64,000 nucleotides of DNA. Origin: Oscillospiraceae bacterium. Lineage in GTDB: Bacteria > Bacillota > Clostridia > Oscillospirales > Ruminococcaceae. Positions 7,900 to 16,439 of the stretch are shown in pieces. Positions within the stretch are counted from its first letter, which is position 1; every line of letters begins with the position of its first letter. The stretch spans positions 62,001 through 126,000 of the forward strand of contig JAJQDP010000033.1 of assembly GCA_021202155.1 (NCBI GenBank), read 5' to 3'. The position numbers and the translations under genes were made by a program. The notes beneath the pieces were generated by a model that was not told the origin of the DNA, searched no databases, and was given only the letters and a program-made list of their open reading frames with translations.

Positions 7900-8034
7900 T
7901 CAGCATCCACAGCTGTTGCAGCTATTGCAGTTGTCACAGCTATTGCATCCGCCGTTGCCGCCGTAGGCGAAGAGGATGATAAGGATGAGGATGATAATCC
8001 ACCAGTAGCCACTGAAGCATGATGAGCAGTTCAT
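7900..8034 (-). CDS. 44-residue Cys-rich single-pass membrane peptide
   Basis: The ATG at 8034 sits eight bases after AAAGGAG and the frame closes at TGA 7900. The peptide starts MNCSSCFSGYWW, has one very hydrophobic helix (IIILILIILFAY) and ends in a glycine hinge and a cysteine array of CNSC/CDNC repeats, nine cysteines in 44 residues. It resembles in style, not in sequence, the small YjcZ-type spore peptides with one helix. It has its own terminator. A metal-binding or disulfide role is possible but unproven. Confidence 0.7.
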   Translation of the reverse strand: MNCSSCFSGYWWIIILILIILFAYGGNGGCNSCDNCNSCNSCGC

Positions 8035-8143
8035 TATTATGTCTCCTTTAAGAAGTATTAAAGCAAGCGTCTTGCTTATAGTTCAGTTTATTCGGGAATC
8101 CGGATTGTGTTACTGTTTATTGTCCCGCCGGCATATCTTTAAA

Positions 8144-8218
8144 ATGTCGGTTATGTATTCGCGGTGCAGACTTGTGCGCCGTGAATTGCCGAAATCGGCC
8201 GACATCGAATGAATAACC
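8144..8218 (+). promoter_or_regulatory. structured leader RNA of clpC with two alternative folds
   Basis: Fold A is a three-way junction: ATGTCGG (8144-8150) with CCGACAT (8199-8205), enclosing an 11-bp hairpin (8157-8167 with 8176-8186, all paired counting two G-U) and a small CCG-AAAT-CGG hairpin. Fold B pairs 8149-8161 with 8206-8218 (11 Watson-Crick pairs, one G-U, one mismatch), which breaks the outer helix and the base of the 11-bp hairpin. The G-U pairs work only on the plus strand, the sense of clpC. No terminator follows, so any control would be translational or on stability. Confidence 0.5.
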
Positions 8219-8275
8219 AAAGAAAAAACTGTCAAAGCTTGAAATGTAAATATCAGCGATAGTGAGGAATTTTTC

Positions 8276-10609
8276 GTGACTAATTTTGATAGAGCATACC
8301 CCGCGGCAGACTATACCGACGAAGCAATAAACGCAATAAGGCAGGCTGTGAAGATAGCCTCCGACCTCGGTCACACCTATGTCGGAACAGAGCATCTTCT
8401 TCTTTCTCTTCTCAAGGACATCCCCGCCCATGCCGCCGGCGAAATTCTCTCGAACTACGGCGTGAGCTACCAGTCGGTCAATAAGAAGATAATCGAGATG
8501 GCTGGCAAGGGCTCGAAGAAAACCAATTTGGACACCGATTCGTTCACCCCTGCGGCTAAACGTTGCCTTAAATTCGCAAAGAAGACGGCGATTGACCACG
8601 GCACCGACAAGGCCGGAACCGAGCATATCCTCTATGCCATCTTAGGTCAGCAGAACTCCACCGCCGGCTGTGTCTTAGGAGAACTCACCGGAAACTCTTC
8701 CAGAATATTCGCCGCAACTGCCGAAGTGATAGAGAGCGAGGGGAGGAGCCAGCCTGAACATCCATACCGAAGCCAGCCGAAAGCCCCGAACCTTGAGAAA
8801 TTCGGCTTTGATATGGTAAGAAAAGCTACCCTCGGCGAGTTCGACCCATGCGTCATGCGTGAAGCGGAGCTCGAAAGAATTGTGGGAATACTTCTCCGCC
8901 GGCAGAAAAACAATCCCTGTCTCATCGGCGAAGCAGGGGTGGGGAAGACGGCGGTTGTTGAAGCACTTGCCGGGAGAATCGCCGACGGAAACGTCCCGGA
9001 ACAGCTTCTGAACACGAGGATATATTCTCTAAGCCTCACCCAGCTTTTGGCTGGTGCAAAATATCGCGGAGATTTTGAGGAACGCCTCAAGTACTGCATC
9101 GACGAAGCCGCCACCATCGACGGTATAATCCTCTTCATCGACGAGATTCACATGCTCATCGGTGCAGGCGCGGCTGAGGGCGCAATAGATGCGGCGAACA
9201 TCCTGAAGCCGATGCTCGCACGTGGTGAAATCCGGGTAATCGGCGCGACGACCTATGACGAATACCGCAAGACCATTGAAAAGGACAAAGCACTTGACCG
9301 AAGATTTTCAACAGTCCGCATCGATGAGCCTGATGAAGCCACAGCAATATCTATGCTCATACGCCTGAAGCCGAAATACGAATCCCATCATAATGTCCGC
9401 ATATCCGACGAAGCGATAGAAAAGGCAGTCGAGCTCTCAAGCTACTGTATTCCTGACAGATACCTGCCAGATAAGGCGATAGATATTTTAGATGAAGCCT
9501 GTTCATCTGTAAAGCTGAATGCTTTTACAAAAAGCAGAAATAAGTCGAAGCTTGAGCCGAGCCTCACCGGATTAGCCACAGAGGGACTGTCTGAGAAGTA
9601 TCTCAGCGAACTGAGCAACCGTGTCGGCACACCAACAGTCACCGGCGCGGACATAGCAAGGTGCATAGCTTTACAGACCTCCATTCCCGATGAGCAGGAG
9701 CTTATCCGCAGTATCCCACATATCGAAAGCATCCTTAAATCCCGTATAATCGGTCAGGATGAAGCCATAGCTGAGGTCGTGAACGCTCTCCGCCGCTCGG
9801 GTTCTGGTCTCAGAGATAAGAGCCGCCCGATTGCAACTCTTCTGTTCTCAGGACCTACCGGAGTGGGGAAGACCTCACTTGCGAAAGCTGTTTCGGAGGC
9901 ACTTTTCGGCAGTGATGATAAGCTCATCCGCCTCGACATGTCCGAATTCTCCGAGAAGTATTCACTCTCCCGCCTCATCGGTTCTCCTCCTGGCTATGTC
10001 GGAAGCGAAAACGGCGGTGAGTTGACAGAGCGTGTGAGAAAATCTCCGTATAGTGTCGTCCTGTTCGACGAGCTCGAAAAGGCAGACAGAGACGTAATCT
10101 CAATCCTCCTCCAGATTTGCGATAACGGCAGTCTCACCGATTCTCAAGGCAGGCATGTCTCCTTCCGAAACACTGTCGTAATCATGACAACCAACATCGT
10201 CAGTTCTAAATCCACATCATGCGGTTTTATGTCAAGTGAAGTCTCAGACCGTTCTGCTATAGCAAAGCAGTTTTCAAGTGAGCTATTGAACCGGATTGAC
10301 GCTGTCTGCAATTTCAATCGTCTGTCAAGAGATTCCTGCTGTAAGCTGACAAGGCAAATGCTTTCACAGCTCAGTAGGCGTGCCGCAATCGCCGGCGTTC
10401 GCCTCAGCTATGCTGACGGAACGGAGGATCATATTCTTTCAAAGTCGAACACTCAGGAATTCGGCGCACGAGAGATCAAGCGTGTGATAGCTTCGGAAAT
10501 CGAGAATCCTCTTGCCTACGAGCTTTCACTCGGCAGAAGGGGAGAGCTCAGGTGTGAAATAAATAACGGGAAGGCTATGTTCAGAAGAAGCCTCACCATT
10601 TCGGCATAA
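8276..10609 (+). CDS. clpC: ATP-dependent Clp protease ATP-binding subunit ClpC
   Basis: AAA+ unfoldase that feeds proteins to ClpP. 777 residues: a Clp N-domain double repeat (about 1-150), a first AAA module with Walker A GEAGVGKT (about 218) and Walker B LFIDEIHML, a linker, and a second AAA module with Walker A GPTGVGKT (about 525) and VVLFDELEKAD. The start is GTG at 8276 after GTGAGGAA. The usual neighbours ctsR, mcsA and mcsB are absent here. The middle linker (about 410-480) is short and I do not see a clear UVR motif. It is the sole gene of its unit; radA lies convergent. Confidence 0.93.
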   Translation: MTNFDRAYPAADYTDEAINAIRQAVKIASDLGHTYVGTEHLLLSLLKDIPAHAAGEILSNYGVSYQSVNKKIIEMAGKGSKKTNLDTDSFTPAAKRCLKFAKKTAIDHGTDKAGTEHILYAILGQQNSTAGCVLGELTGNSSRIFAATAEVIESEGRSQPEHPYRSQPKAPNLEKFGFDMVRKATLGEFDPCVMREAELERIVGILLRRQKNNPCLIGEAGVGKTAVVEALAGRIADGNVPEQLLNTRIYSLSLTQLLAGAKYRGDFEERLKYCIDEAATIDGIILFIDEIHMLIGAGAAEGAIDAANILKPMLARGEIRVIGATTYDEYRKTIEKDKALDRRFSTVRIDEPDEATAISMLIRLKPKYESHHNVRISDEAIEKAVELSSYCIPDRYLPDKAIDILDEACSSVKLNAFTKSRNKSKLEPSLTGLATEGLSEKYLSELSNRVGTPTVTGADIARCIALQTSIPDEQELIRSIPHIESILKSRIIGQDEAIAEVVNALRRSGSGLRDKSRPIATLLFSGPTGVGKTSLAKAVSEALFGSDDKLIRLDMSEFSEKYSLSRLIGSPPGYVGSENGGELTERVRKSPYSVVLFDELEKADRDVISILLQICDNGSLTDSQGRHVSFRNTVVIMTTNIVSSKSTSCGFMSSEVSDRSAIAKQFSSELLNRIDAVCNFNRLSRDSCCKLTRQMLSQLSRRAAIAGVRLSYADGTEDHILSKSNTQEFGAREIKRVIASEIENPLAYELSLGRRGELRCEINNGKAMFRRSLTISA

Positions 10610-10651
10610 TAAAACAGGCGACTGTAAAGCCACCTGCCATTACAACTGTAT

Positions 10652-12031
10652 TCAATCCAAAGCCGCACTGAATGCCTGCCGGAGGTTTGATACCGGGACA
10701 ATCTGAATCTTGTGCCCGCCCTGGATTCCGCTCATGCCGCTCCTTGGAATGATGCACTTCTCAAATCCGAGCCTCTCTGCTTCTTTTATCCTCTGCTCAA
10801 GGTGGGAAACGCTTCTCAGCTCTCCTCCCAAGCCAATCTCCCCGAACGCTATAACATCGTCGCCAATCGGCTTGTCTTTGAGGGAAGAGTATAACGCCAA
10901 TGCAACCGGCAAATCTGCCGCCGGCTCGTTGATTCTGAGTCCGCCAACAATGTTGACGTAAATATCAAGGTTTCCGAAGTAGAACCCGATTCTCTTTTCG
11001 AGTACCGCCGTAATCAGCCAGACCCTGTTGTAGTCGAAACCAGATGCCGACCTCCTCGGAACCTGTAAGCCTGATTTAGTGACAAGTGCCTGAACCTCCG
11101 CCAAAATTGGGCGAGAGCCCTCCATAACACAAGCAACACAGCACCCTGAGACACCCGTCGGTCGCCCCTCAAGAAGCATCTGCGAAGGATTCTTGACCTC
11201 AACGAGCCCGGAATTCTGCATGTCAAACATTCCGATCTCATTGGTAGAGCCAAATCTGTTCTTTGCCGCACGAAGAATTCTGTATGAAAGATTTCTTTCT
11301 CCCTCAAAGTAGAGAACTGCGTCGACAATATGCTCCATGACCTTAGGACCGGCAATCGCGCCGTCCTTGTTGACGTGCCCGACGATGAAGAAGGGAATCT
11401 CCTCTGATTTCGCCGTTCTCATGAACAGAGATGTGCACTCCCTCACCTGCGTAATAGACCCTGCCGACGAGTTCAGGTCATTAATCGACATTGTCTGAAT
11501 CGAGTCGATGATGACAATATCCGGTTTGTTTTTTGATATGGTTTCGCAGATTGACCGCGCGTCCGATTCCGCCAAGAGATATAGATTCTCGGTAGTAACG
11601 CCTAAGCGTGAAGCCCTCAGCTTAATCTGCCTCACCGACTCCTCGCCAGAGACGTAAAGAATTTCTTTATCCCTGCCTAAGTATTCGCAAATCTGCAAGA
11701 GAAGCGTCGACTTTCCTATGCCCGGCTCGCCGCCGATGAGGACAACCGACCCTTTGACGAGACCTCCGCCCAGAACCCTGTCGAGTTCAGAAATTCCCGT
11801 GTGGTATCTCGTCTCGTTTTCCTTGTCGATAGGGTCTGAGAGATTTACAATCCTGTCGGCTAAATCCACTCCGCCGGGACTTCCCTTTGAAAAGCTTGAA
11901 GACTTTACAGCGGGCTGGAGCGTTACCTCTTCAAGAGAGTTCCACGCTCCACAGTTCGGGCATTTTCCGTTCCATTTCGGAGTTTCCGCGCCGCACTCGC
12001 GGCAGACATAGGCTGTGCTGGATTTAGCCAA
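10652..12031 (-). CDS. radA: DNA repair protein RadA
   Basis: Branch-migration ATPase in recombinational repair. 459 residues, matching B. subtilis RadA. Visible are the N-terminal zinc finger (CREC...CPNC), Walker A GGEPGIGKS, the RadA-specific KNRFG motif and a C-terminal Lon-like domain. The start is the TTG at 12031, nine bases after GAAAGGA; it gives MAKSSTAYVCREC, the expected family N-terminus. Upstream TTG and ATG at 12049 and 12040 overlap the ribosome binding site. It lies 26 bp after cwlD, probably co-transcribed. Confidence 0.95.
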   Translation of the reverse strand: MAKSSTAYVCRECGAETPKWNGKCPNCGAWNSLEEVTLQPAVKSSSFSKGSPGGVDLADRIVNLSDPIDKENETRYHTGISELDRVLGGGLVKGSVVLIGGEPGIGKSTLLLQICEYLGRDKEILYVSGEESVRQIKLRASRLGVTTENLYLLAESDARSICETISKNKPDIVIIDSIQTMSINDLNSSAGSITQVRECTSLFMRTAKSEEIPFFIVGHVNKDGAIAGPKVMEHIVDAVLYFEGERNLSYRILRAAKNRFGSTNEIGMFDMQNSGLVEVKNPSQMLLEGRPTGVSGCCVACVMEGSRPILAEVQALVTKSGLQVPRRSASGFDYNRVWLITAVLEKRIGFYFGNLDIYVNIVGGLRINEPAADLPVALALYSSLKDKPIGDDVIAFGEIGLGGELRSVSHLEQRIKEAERLGFEKCIIPRSGMSGIQGGHKIQIVPVSNLRQAFSAALD

Positions 12032-12057
12032 TTTAAACATTCCTTTCAATACCCGGA

Positions 12058-12795
12058 CTATACCCCATAGTCCGAGAATACATATTCGCAGATACCGGAG
12101 AAGAGAGTGAACGCCACCTCGCTCTGGTATTCGTCAGTTTCCAATTTATCCGCTTCCTCCTGATTCGACAGGAAGCCGCACTCTGCCATAATTGCCGGAC
12201 AATTTGCAAAGTGCAGAAGGTATATCTCGCTCCCGACCGGCTTTGTCTCACGCTCGTTGTCGGGCTGTAGGTACTTGACAAAGCTACTCTGCAGAATCCC
12301 CGCTAATTTCGCGCTCTCCGAGCTTTCAGCAGTGTAAAACATCTGCGCACCCGAATATTTTGAATCGGTGTATGTATTCTGGTGAACCGAGATGAAGATT
12401 GCGTTGTCGACCGAGTTCACAATAGCGAGACGGTTTTCCATGTCTGATTTTTTCTGATTCCCGAGCCCTGTAATTCCCGGGTCGTGGATGGAGGTATCGG
12501 TCGAGCGCGTGACGACAGTCTCAAACCCTGCCGCTTCAAGCATCCCTTGAAGCTTCAGCATGATACTTAAGTTTATATCCTTCTCCTCGATGCCGTTGAT
12601 GCTCACGCACCCGCTGTCGATTCCGCCGTGACCGGCGTCCAAGATTATAGTCGGGTAGACGCTTTCAGTCTCCGCATCAACAGGAATAACGGCAATCGGC
12701 TCGTCAGCCATATTTATAAACCCGAAAACCAAAAGGAAAGCGCAGAGCATCACAATAAGCGCGCCAACCCGGTTAGTCCAAAGCCTTTTCAACAT
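12058..12795 (-). CDS. cwlD: N-acetylmuramoyl-L-alanine amidase CwlD
   Basis: Zinc amidase needed to make muramic delta-lactam in the spore cortex. 245 residues: an N-terminal signal-anchor (VGALIVMLCAFLLVFGFI) then an Amidase_3 domain with ILDAGHGGIDSG (zinc His), the catalytic-domain segment FISVHQN (zinc His) and AECGFLSN with the catalytic Glu. The ATG at 12795 follows GGAGG. With spoIIR in the same window it supports a spore-forming host. radA follows at once. Confidence 0.92.
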   Translation of the reverse strand: MLKRLWTNRVGALIVMLCAFLLVFGFINMADEPIAVIPVDAETESVYPTIILDAGHGGIDSGCVSINGIEEKDINLSIMLKLQGMLEAAGFETVVTRSTDTSIHDPGITGLGNQKKSDMENRLAIVNSVDNAIFISVHQNTYTDSKYSGAQMFYTAESSESAKLAGILQSSFVKYLQPDNERETKPVGSEIYLLHFANCPAIMAECGFLSNQEEADKLETDEYQSEVAFTLFSGICEYVFSDYGV

Positions 12796-12809
12796 AAGAA
12801 AACCTCCGA

Positions 12810-12855
12810 AAGTTGTTTTTACAAAACTTGTTTTCTACAAAACTTGTTTTGTATA
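12810..12855. repeat. tandem ACAAAAC-TT-GTTTTGT palindromes upstream of cwlD
   Basis: ACAAAACTTGTTTT occurs twice in tandem, about 21 bp apart; the distal copy is the full near-palindrome ACAAAACTTGTTTTGT. They lie 15-60 bp upstream of the cwlD ATG and could be a double operator or simple RNA hairpins. No clear sigma-A promoter was found here. Confidence 0.4.
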
Positions 12856-12909
12856 GACTTATGAGGTTGTCTTACGATTTATGCGACGGAAACTCTTGCG
12901 TTTCCGTAT

Positions 12910-13476
12910 TTATTTGCCGTATACAATCTTTGCCTTCATGTCGTAGTTCTTGTAGCCGACATAAAATGCAATGTAGCAGGTAGCAAGGAAGGTGAGCGGA
13001 AGTATAGTCATAATGAGAAGCCCGTACCACGGCAAATCAACCGCCGCCATGGTTGTGCTCACCCCGTCAACCATCGTGTTCGGAGCAAAGAGGTAAGTCC
13101 ACGGCATAAAGTAAAATGTCAGTGTCTTGTACCACGGATAGAAGTCATATGAAACAACTCCGAACTTCGAGAGATAGACGAGTATTACGAAGATGTAGTT
13201 GATTCCGGTCGGAATCAGCCCCATAATAAATCCGAAGTATGAGTTGTCGACTCCTTCGAGCCTTGCATCCTTCACGCCGGCTTTTCTTCCTGCTTTGTGA
13301 GCGAAATCACCATAGAGGCAGACACACGCGCCAGTCGAGCAGATTCCGAACACAATGCTCATGCCAACTCCGATGCTCTGATAAGCCATAGGGAAGAACA
13401 TGACAATTACAAACGCGGCAAGCTCGCACACGATAAGATAAAGTGCCGATTGAACTAAAAGCTTAGGTTTATTCAT
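12910..13476 (-). CDS. hypothetical polytopic membrane protein
   Basis: 188 residues, not recognised. Four or five transmembrane segments (about 8-28, 35-52, 82-102, 120-135, 150-175) with a short basic loop (HKAGRKAGVKDARLEG) after the second. The ATG at 13476 follows AAGGATG. It has a plausible promoter of its own. A hairpin (ACGGAAAC/GTTTCCGT, 12886-12907) lies just past the stop, without a T tract. Confidence 0.7.
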   Translation of the reverse strand: MNKPKLLVQSALYLIVCELAAFVIVMFFPMAYQSIGVGMSIVFGICSTGACVCLYGDFAHKAGRKAGVKDARLEGVDNSYFGFIMGLIPTGINYIFVILVYLSKFGVVSYDFYPWYKTLTFYFMPWTYLFAPNTMVDGVSTTMAAVDLPWYGLLIMTILPLTFLATCYIAFYVGYKNYDMKAKIVYGK

Positions 13477-13510
13477 GGTATCATCATCCTTGAGAAAAAG
13501 TTGTACCTAC

Positions 13511-13539
13511 ATTATATATCATTTTCCCGAAAAGCACAA
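13511..13539 (-). promoter_or_regulatory. probable promoter for the 12910-13476 gene
   Basis: Minus-strand -10 TATAAT (13511-13516), 17-bp spacer, weak -35 TTGTGC (13534-13539). Confidence 0.55.
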
Positions 13540-13612
13540 TCCACAAATAGAATTTTTCTGTTCCAAATGGGTAGAATAGCCGTAGAAATCTGAAATTATG
13601 GAGGCTTGAACC

Positions 13613-13792
13613 ATGAAGAAAACCAAAAAAGGCGACACAGTTAAAATCTACCGACCCAAAGGCGAGGTAATCCCGGTCTTCAAAGAAAACACGATAGTGG
13701 ATAACTACACCGCCGAAAACGGAAGGGTATATAATCGCTCTGAGGAAAATATACTTCTTGCCCGTGATGAGGTCGACGCAAACAAAAAGTGA
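13613..13792 (+). CDS. 59-residue basic hypothetical protein
   Basis: The ATG at 13613 lies eight bases after GGAGG and the frame closes at TGA 13792. The product is soluble and highly charged (MKKTKKGDTVKIYRPKGEV...ARDEVDANKK), with no signal or membrane segment. Codon use resembles its neighbours. I do not recognise it; the first half could form a small beta-rich fold. The next gene has its own promoter directly after this stop, so this is a separate unit. Confidence 0.6.
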   Translation: MKKTKKGDTVKIYRPKGEVIPVFKENTIVDNYTAENGRVYNRSEENILLARDEVDANKK

Positions 13793-13821
13793 TTGCAAAC
13801 CCGAGCACAAAGTAGTATAAT
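13793..13821 (+). promoter_or_regulatory. sigma-A promoter for the 13879-18138 gene group
   Basis: -35 TTGCAA (13793-13798), 17-bp spacer, -10 TATAAT (13816-13821). Confidence 0.8.
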
Positions 13822-13878
13822 CACAGTATCGGCTTTTCCAGCATATTCTGAATAAAAATGCTGTTTGGAGGAGTCAGG

Positions 13879-14181
13879 ATGATATTGATTAAACTTGTAA
13901 TAGGGCTACTGTTTGTGCTGGCGGTATTTTTGGGCGTAGAACTCATCAACGCCCATTACAGCCGGGAAAAAGAAACACTAAAGCCCCAGGCAGAGCTAAG
14001 GATATATTATGAATCGGACAGCGAGTGCTTTGAATGGCTTGTAGAAAAGCTGAAGGAATCAAAAGCCGTCCGCGACTGCAAAGCCCGGCTGATAGTAGTC
14101 GATACAGTAAGAACGGAAGAATCAAGGATGTGGCTTCTGAGCCTTCAGAAAAAGCTCGGCGGCGCATTCGATATTGAGTAA
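13879..14181 (+). CDS. small membrane-anchored hypothetical protein
   Basis: 100 residues with one N-terminal transmembrane helix (LVIGLLFVLAVFLGVELI) and a cytoplasmic or extracellular alpha/beta tail containing a conserved-looking ARLIVVDTVRTEESRMWL segment. The ATG at 13879 is five bases after GGAGGAG; an upstream in-frame ATG at 13858 precedes that site. It is the first gene of a unit that continues into recD2, 20 bp on. Function unknown. Confidence 0.7.
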   Translation: MILIKLVIGLLFVLAVFLGVELINAHYSREKETLKPQAELRIYYESDSECFEWLVEKLKESKAVRDCKARLIVVDTVRTEESRMWLLSLQKKLGGAFDIE

Positions 14182-14201
14182 TCAGGTGAGGAAGTGATGA
14201 T

Positions 14202-16439
14202 ATGGCAAAGCAGGATGAAGTGAAGATTTCGGGAACCGTTGACAGCGTTACTTATCGCAACGACAATAGTGGCTTTGCCGTCATCACCCTTGACCTCGGC
14301 GACGAGCTCCTGACAGTGGTCGGAGACCTCGGAAACGTCGACGAGGGAGAAGAGCTTGAACTCACCGGCACCTTCTCCGAACATCCGAAGTTCGGTCATC
14401 AGTTCAAGGCGGCAAGCTGTGTCCGCTCACTCCCCGTCGAGGTCTCTCAAATCCAGAGATACTTAGCGAGCGGAGTTGTCAAGGGCATAGGACCCGTCAC
14501 CGCAAAAGCTCTCGTCAAAAAGTTCGGCGAGGAAACCCTTGACATCTTGGAGAATCACCCCGAACGCCTGACCGAAGTCAACGGCGTAACGGAAGCCAAA
14601 GCCAAGAAATATTCGGAAGAATTCTTAAAAGTCATCGGCTTCCGGAACGTAATCGGATACTTCTCAAAGCTTGGAACGCCGACAATGTACGGCGTCAAGG
14701 CATGGAAAAAGTATGGCAACAAGACCATTTCACTCATCGAACATAACCCCTATATCCTTTGCGGAGCAGGCGTCGAAATCCCCTTCATGACAGCGGAGGA
14801 AATAGCCAAAGACAAGGGAATCGCTCCTGATAACTACCTGAGGCTTTCAGCCGGAATCAAGTATGTTCTAAGCGAAAATGCCTACTCCGGGCACACCTGC
14901 CTCCCAAAGGACAAGCTCATCGAAACAGCTTCAAGCTTTCTCAATTGCGACAAAGAGCTCATAAATAAAACGATAATCTCCGAGGCGGAGGACGAATATC
15001 TCTACATATACGAGAAAAAGGGCAAGCAGTATGTCATGCTCAAGGAGTACTTCACTGCAGAGGATTACATCTCCCGCCGCCTTTCCATCATGAATTCCCT
15101 TGCATTCGACACCGGAATCAACTATGATGAGGTAATAGATCTTGCCGAGGAAGAGTTTGACATTACATATGAGGAGAAGCAACGCCTCGCCATCAATACG
15201 GCACTTTCAAAGGGCTTTATGATTCTGACCGGCGGTCCCGGAACAGGTAAGACAACCACCCTCAACGCTATAATCTCGCTCTTGGAACAGCAGGGCGACG
15301 AGGTCTATATTTGCGCCCCCACCGGCAGAGCCGCAAAGAGGGCATCTGAGCTCACCGGCAGGGAAGCGATGACTATCCACCGACTCCTGGGAGTGATCCC
15401 CTCGGTTGACGGTCAGTTCAGATTTGAACACGACGAAAACAACCTCCTTGACTGCGACGCGCTCGTAATCGACGAGATGTCGATGGTCGATGTCCTGCTT
15501 TTTGAGTCACTTCTCAGGGCTATCAAGATTAACTGCAAGCTCATCATGGTCGGCGACAGCGACCAGCTCCCGAGCGTGGGTGCGGGAAACCTTCTTCACG
15601 ACATCATCAGGAGCGGGACTGTCCCCGTAATCGCTTTGACCGAGATTTTCCGCCAGGCGAGCGAAAGTGCAATTGTAACGAACGCCCATAAGATAGTCCG
15701 TGGCGAGATGCCAGACCTCAGCCGAAACAACAGCGATTTCTTCTTCATGCAACGCCTTGATTTTGAGTCCTGCGCTGAGCTGACGGTCGACCTCTGCTTA
15801 AGCCGTCTCCCGAAAACCTACGGCTTCTCGCCGATAGACGATATTCAGGTTTTAACTCCCACAAGAAAGGGACCTCTCGGCACGGTGGAGCTCAACAAGC
15901 TCCTCCAGGCAAAGCTCAACCCTCCGTCCTACGAAAAGTCAGAGATAAAAACTCCGCAGTACACCTTCCGCCTCGGCGACAAGGTCATGCAGGTCAAAAA
16001 CGACTACGATTTGGAGTGGAAGAAGGGCAAGGAGGAAGGCTCCGGCATCTTCAACGGCGACATCGGCGTGATAACCAAGCTGAACGGCATCTTAGGCATC
16101 ATGGAGATAGATTTCGACGGCAGAATCTGCAAGTATGACACCAAAAACTTAGACAATTTGGAACTTTCCTATGCCGCGACAGTGCATAAGAGCCAGGGCT
16201 GTGAGTTTGACGCAGTCATAATCCCCATCCTTGGCGGCTATGACCGGCTCTACTTCAGAAATCTTCTCTACACAGCCGTCACCCGTGCGAAAAAGCTCCT
16301 TGTCATCGTCGGCTCGGCAAAGAGGCTCGAATTCATGATAAATAACAACATAAGAATGTTCCGCTACACCTGCCTCGAGGACATGCTCCGCAAGGACAGC
16401 TTCAAAAACGGCGAGGAAGAGGATAAACCGGATGAATAA
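14202..16439 (+). CDS. recD2: ATP-dependent RecD-like DNA helicase (RecD2)
   Basis: 5'-3' superfamily 1B helicase of the RecBC-independent RecD2 type. 745 residues: an N-terminal OB-like domain and helix-hairpin-helix region (GIGPVTAKALVKKFG), then the motor with Walker A GGPGTGKTTT (about 343), VIDEMSMVD, GDSDQLPSVG and the C-terminal YAATVHKSQGCEFD motif. Length and order match B. subtilis YrrC. Its 3' end overlaps comF by 8 bp, so the two are co-translated. Confidence 0.94.
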   Translation: MAKQDEVKISGTVDSVTYRNDNSGFAVITLDLGDELLTVVGDLGNVDEGEELELTGTFSEHPKFGHQFKAASCVRSLPVEVSQIQRYLASGVVKGIGPVTAKALVKKFGEETLDILENHPERLTEVNGVTEAKAKKYSEEFLKVIGFRNVIGYFSKLGTPTMYGVKAWKKYGNKTISLIEHNPYILCGAGVEIPFMTAEEIAKDKGIAPDNYLRLSAGIKYVLSENAYSGHTCLPKDKLIETASSFLNCDKELINKTIISEAEDEYLYIYEKKGKQYVMLKEYFTAEDYISRRLSIMNSLAFDTGINYDEVIDLAEEEFDITYEEKQRLAINTALSKGFMILTGGPGTGKTTTLNAIISLLEQQGDEVYICAPTGRAAKRASELTGREAMTIHRLLGVIPSVDGQFRFEHDENNLLDCDALVIDEMSMVDVLLFESLLRAIKINCKLIMVGDSDQLPSVGAGNLLHDIIRSGTVPVIALTEIFRQASESAIVTNAHKIVRGEMPDLSRNNSDFFFMQRLDFESCAELTVDLCLSRLPKTYGFSPIDDIQVLTPTRKGPLGTVELNKLLQAKLNPPSYEKSEIKTPQYTFRLGDKVMQVKNDYDLEWKKGKEEGSGIFNGDIGVITKLNGILGIMEIDFDGRICKYDTKNLDNLELSYAATVHKSQGCEFDAVIIPILGGYDRLYFRNLLYTAVTRAKKLLVIVGSAKRLEFMINNNIRMFRYTCLEDMLRKDSFKNGEEEDKPDE

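Noticed and set aside
8035-8275. CtsR or CIRCE operator before clpC
   Set aside because: No tandem GGTCAAA heptads and no TTAGCACTC/GAGTGCTAA repeat.
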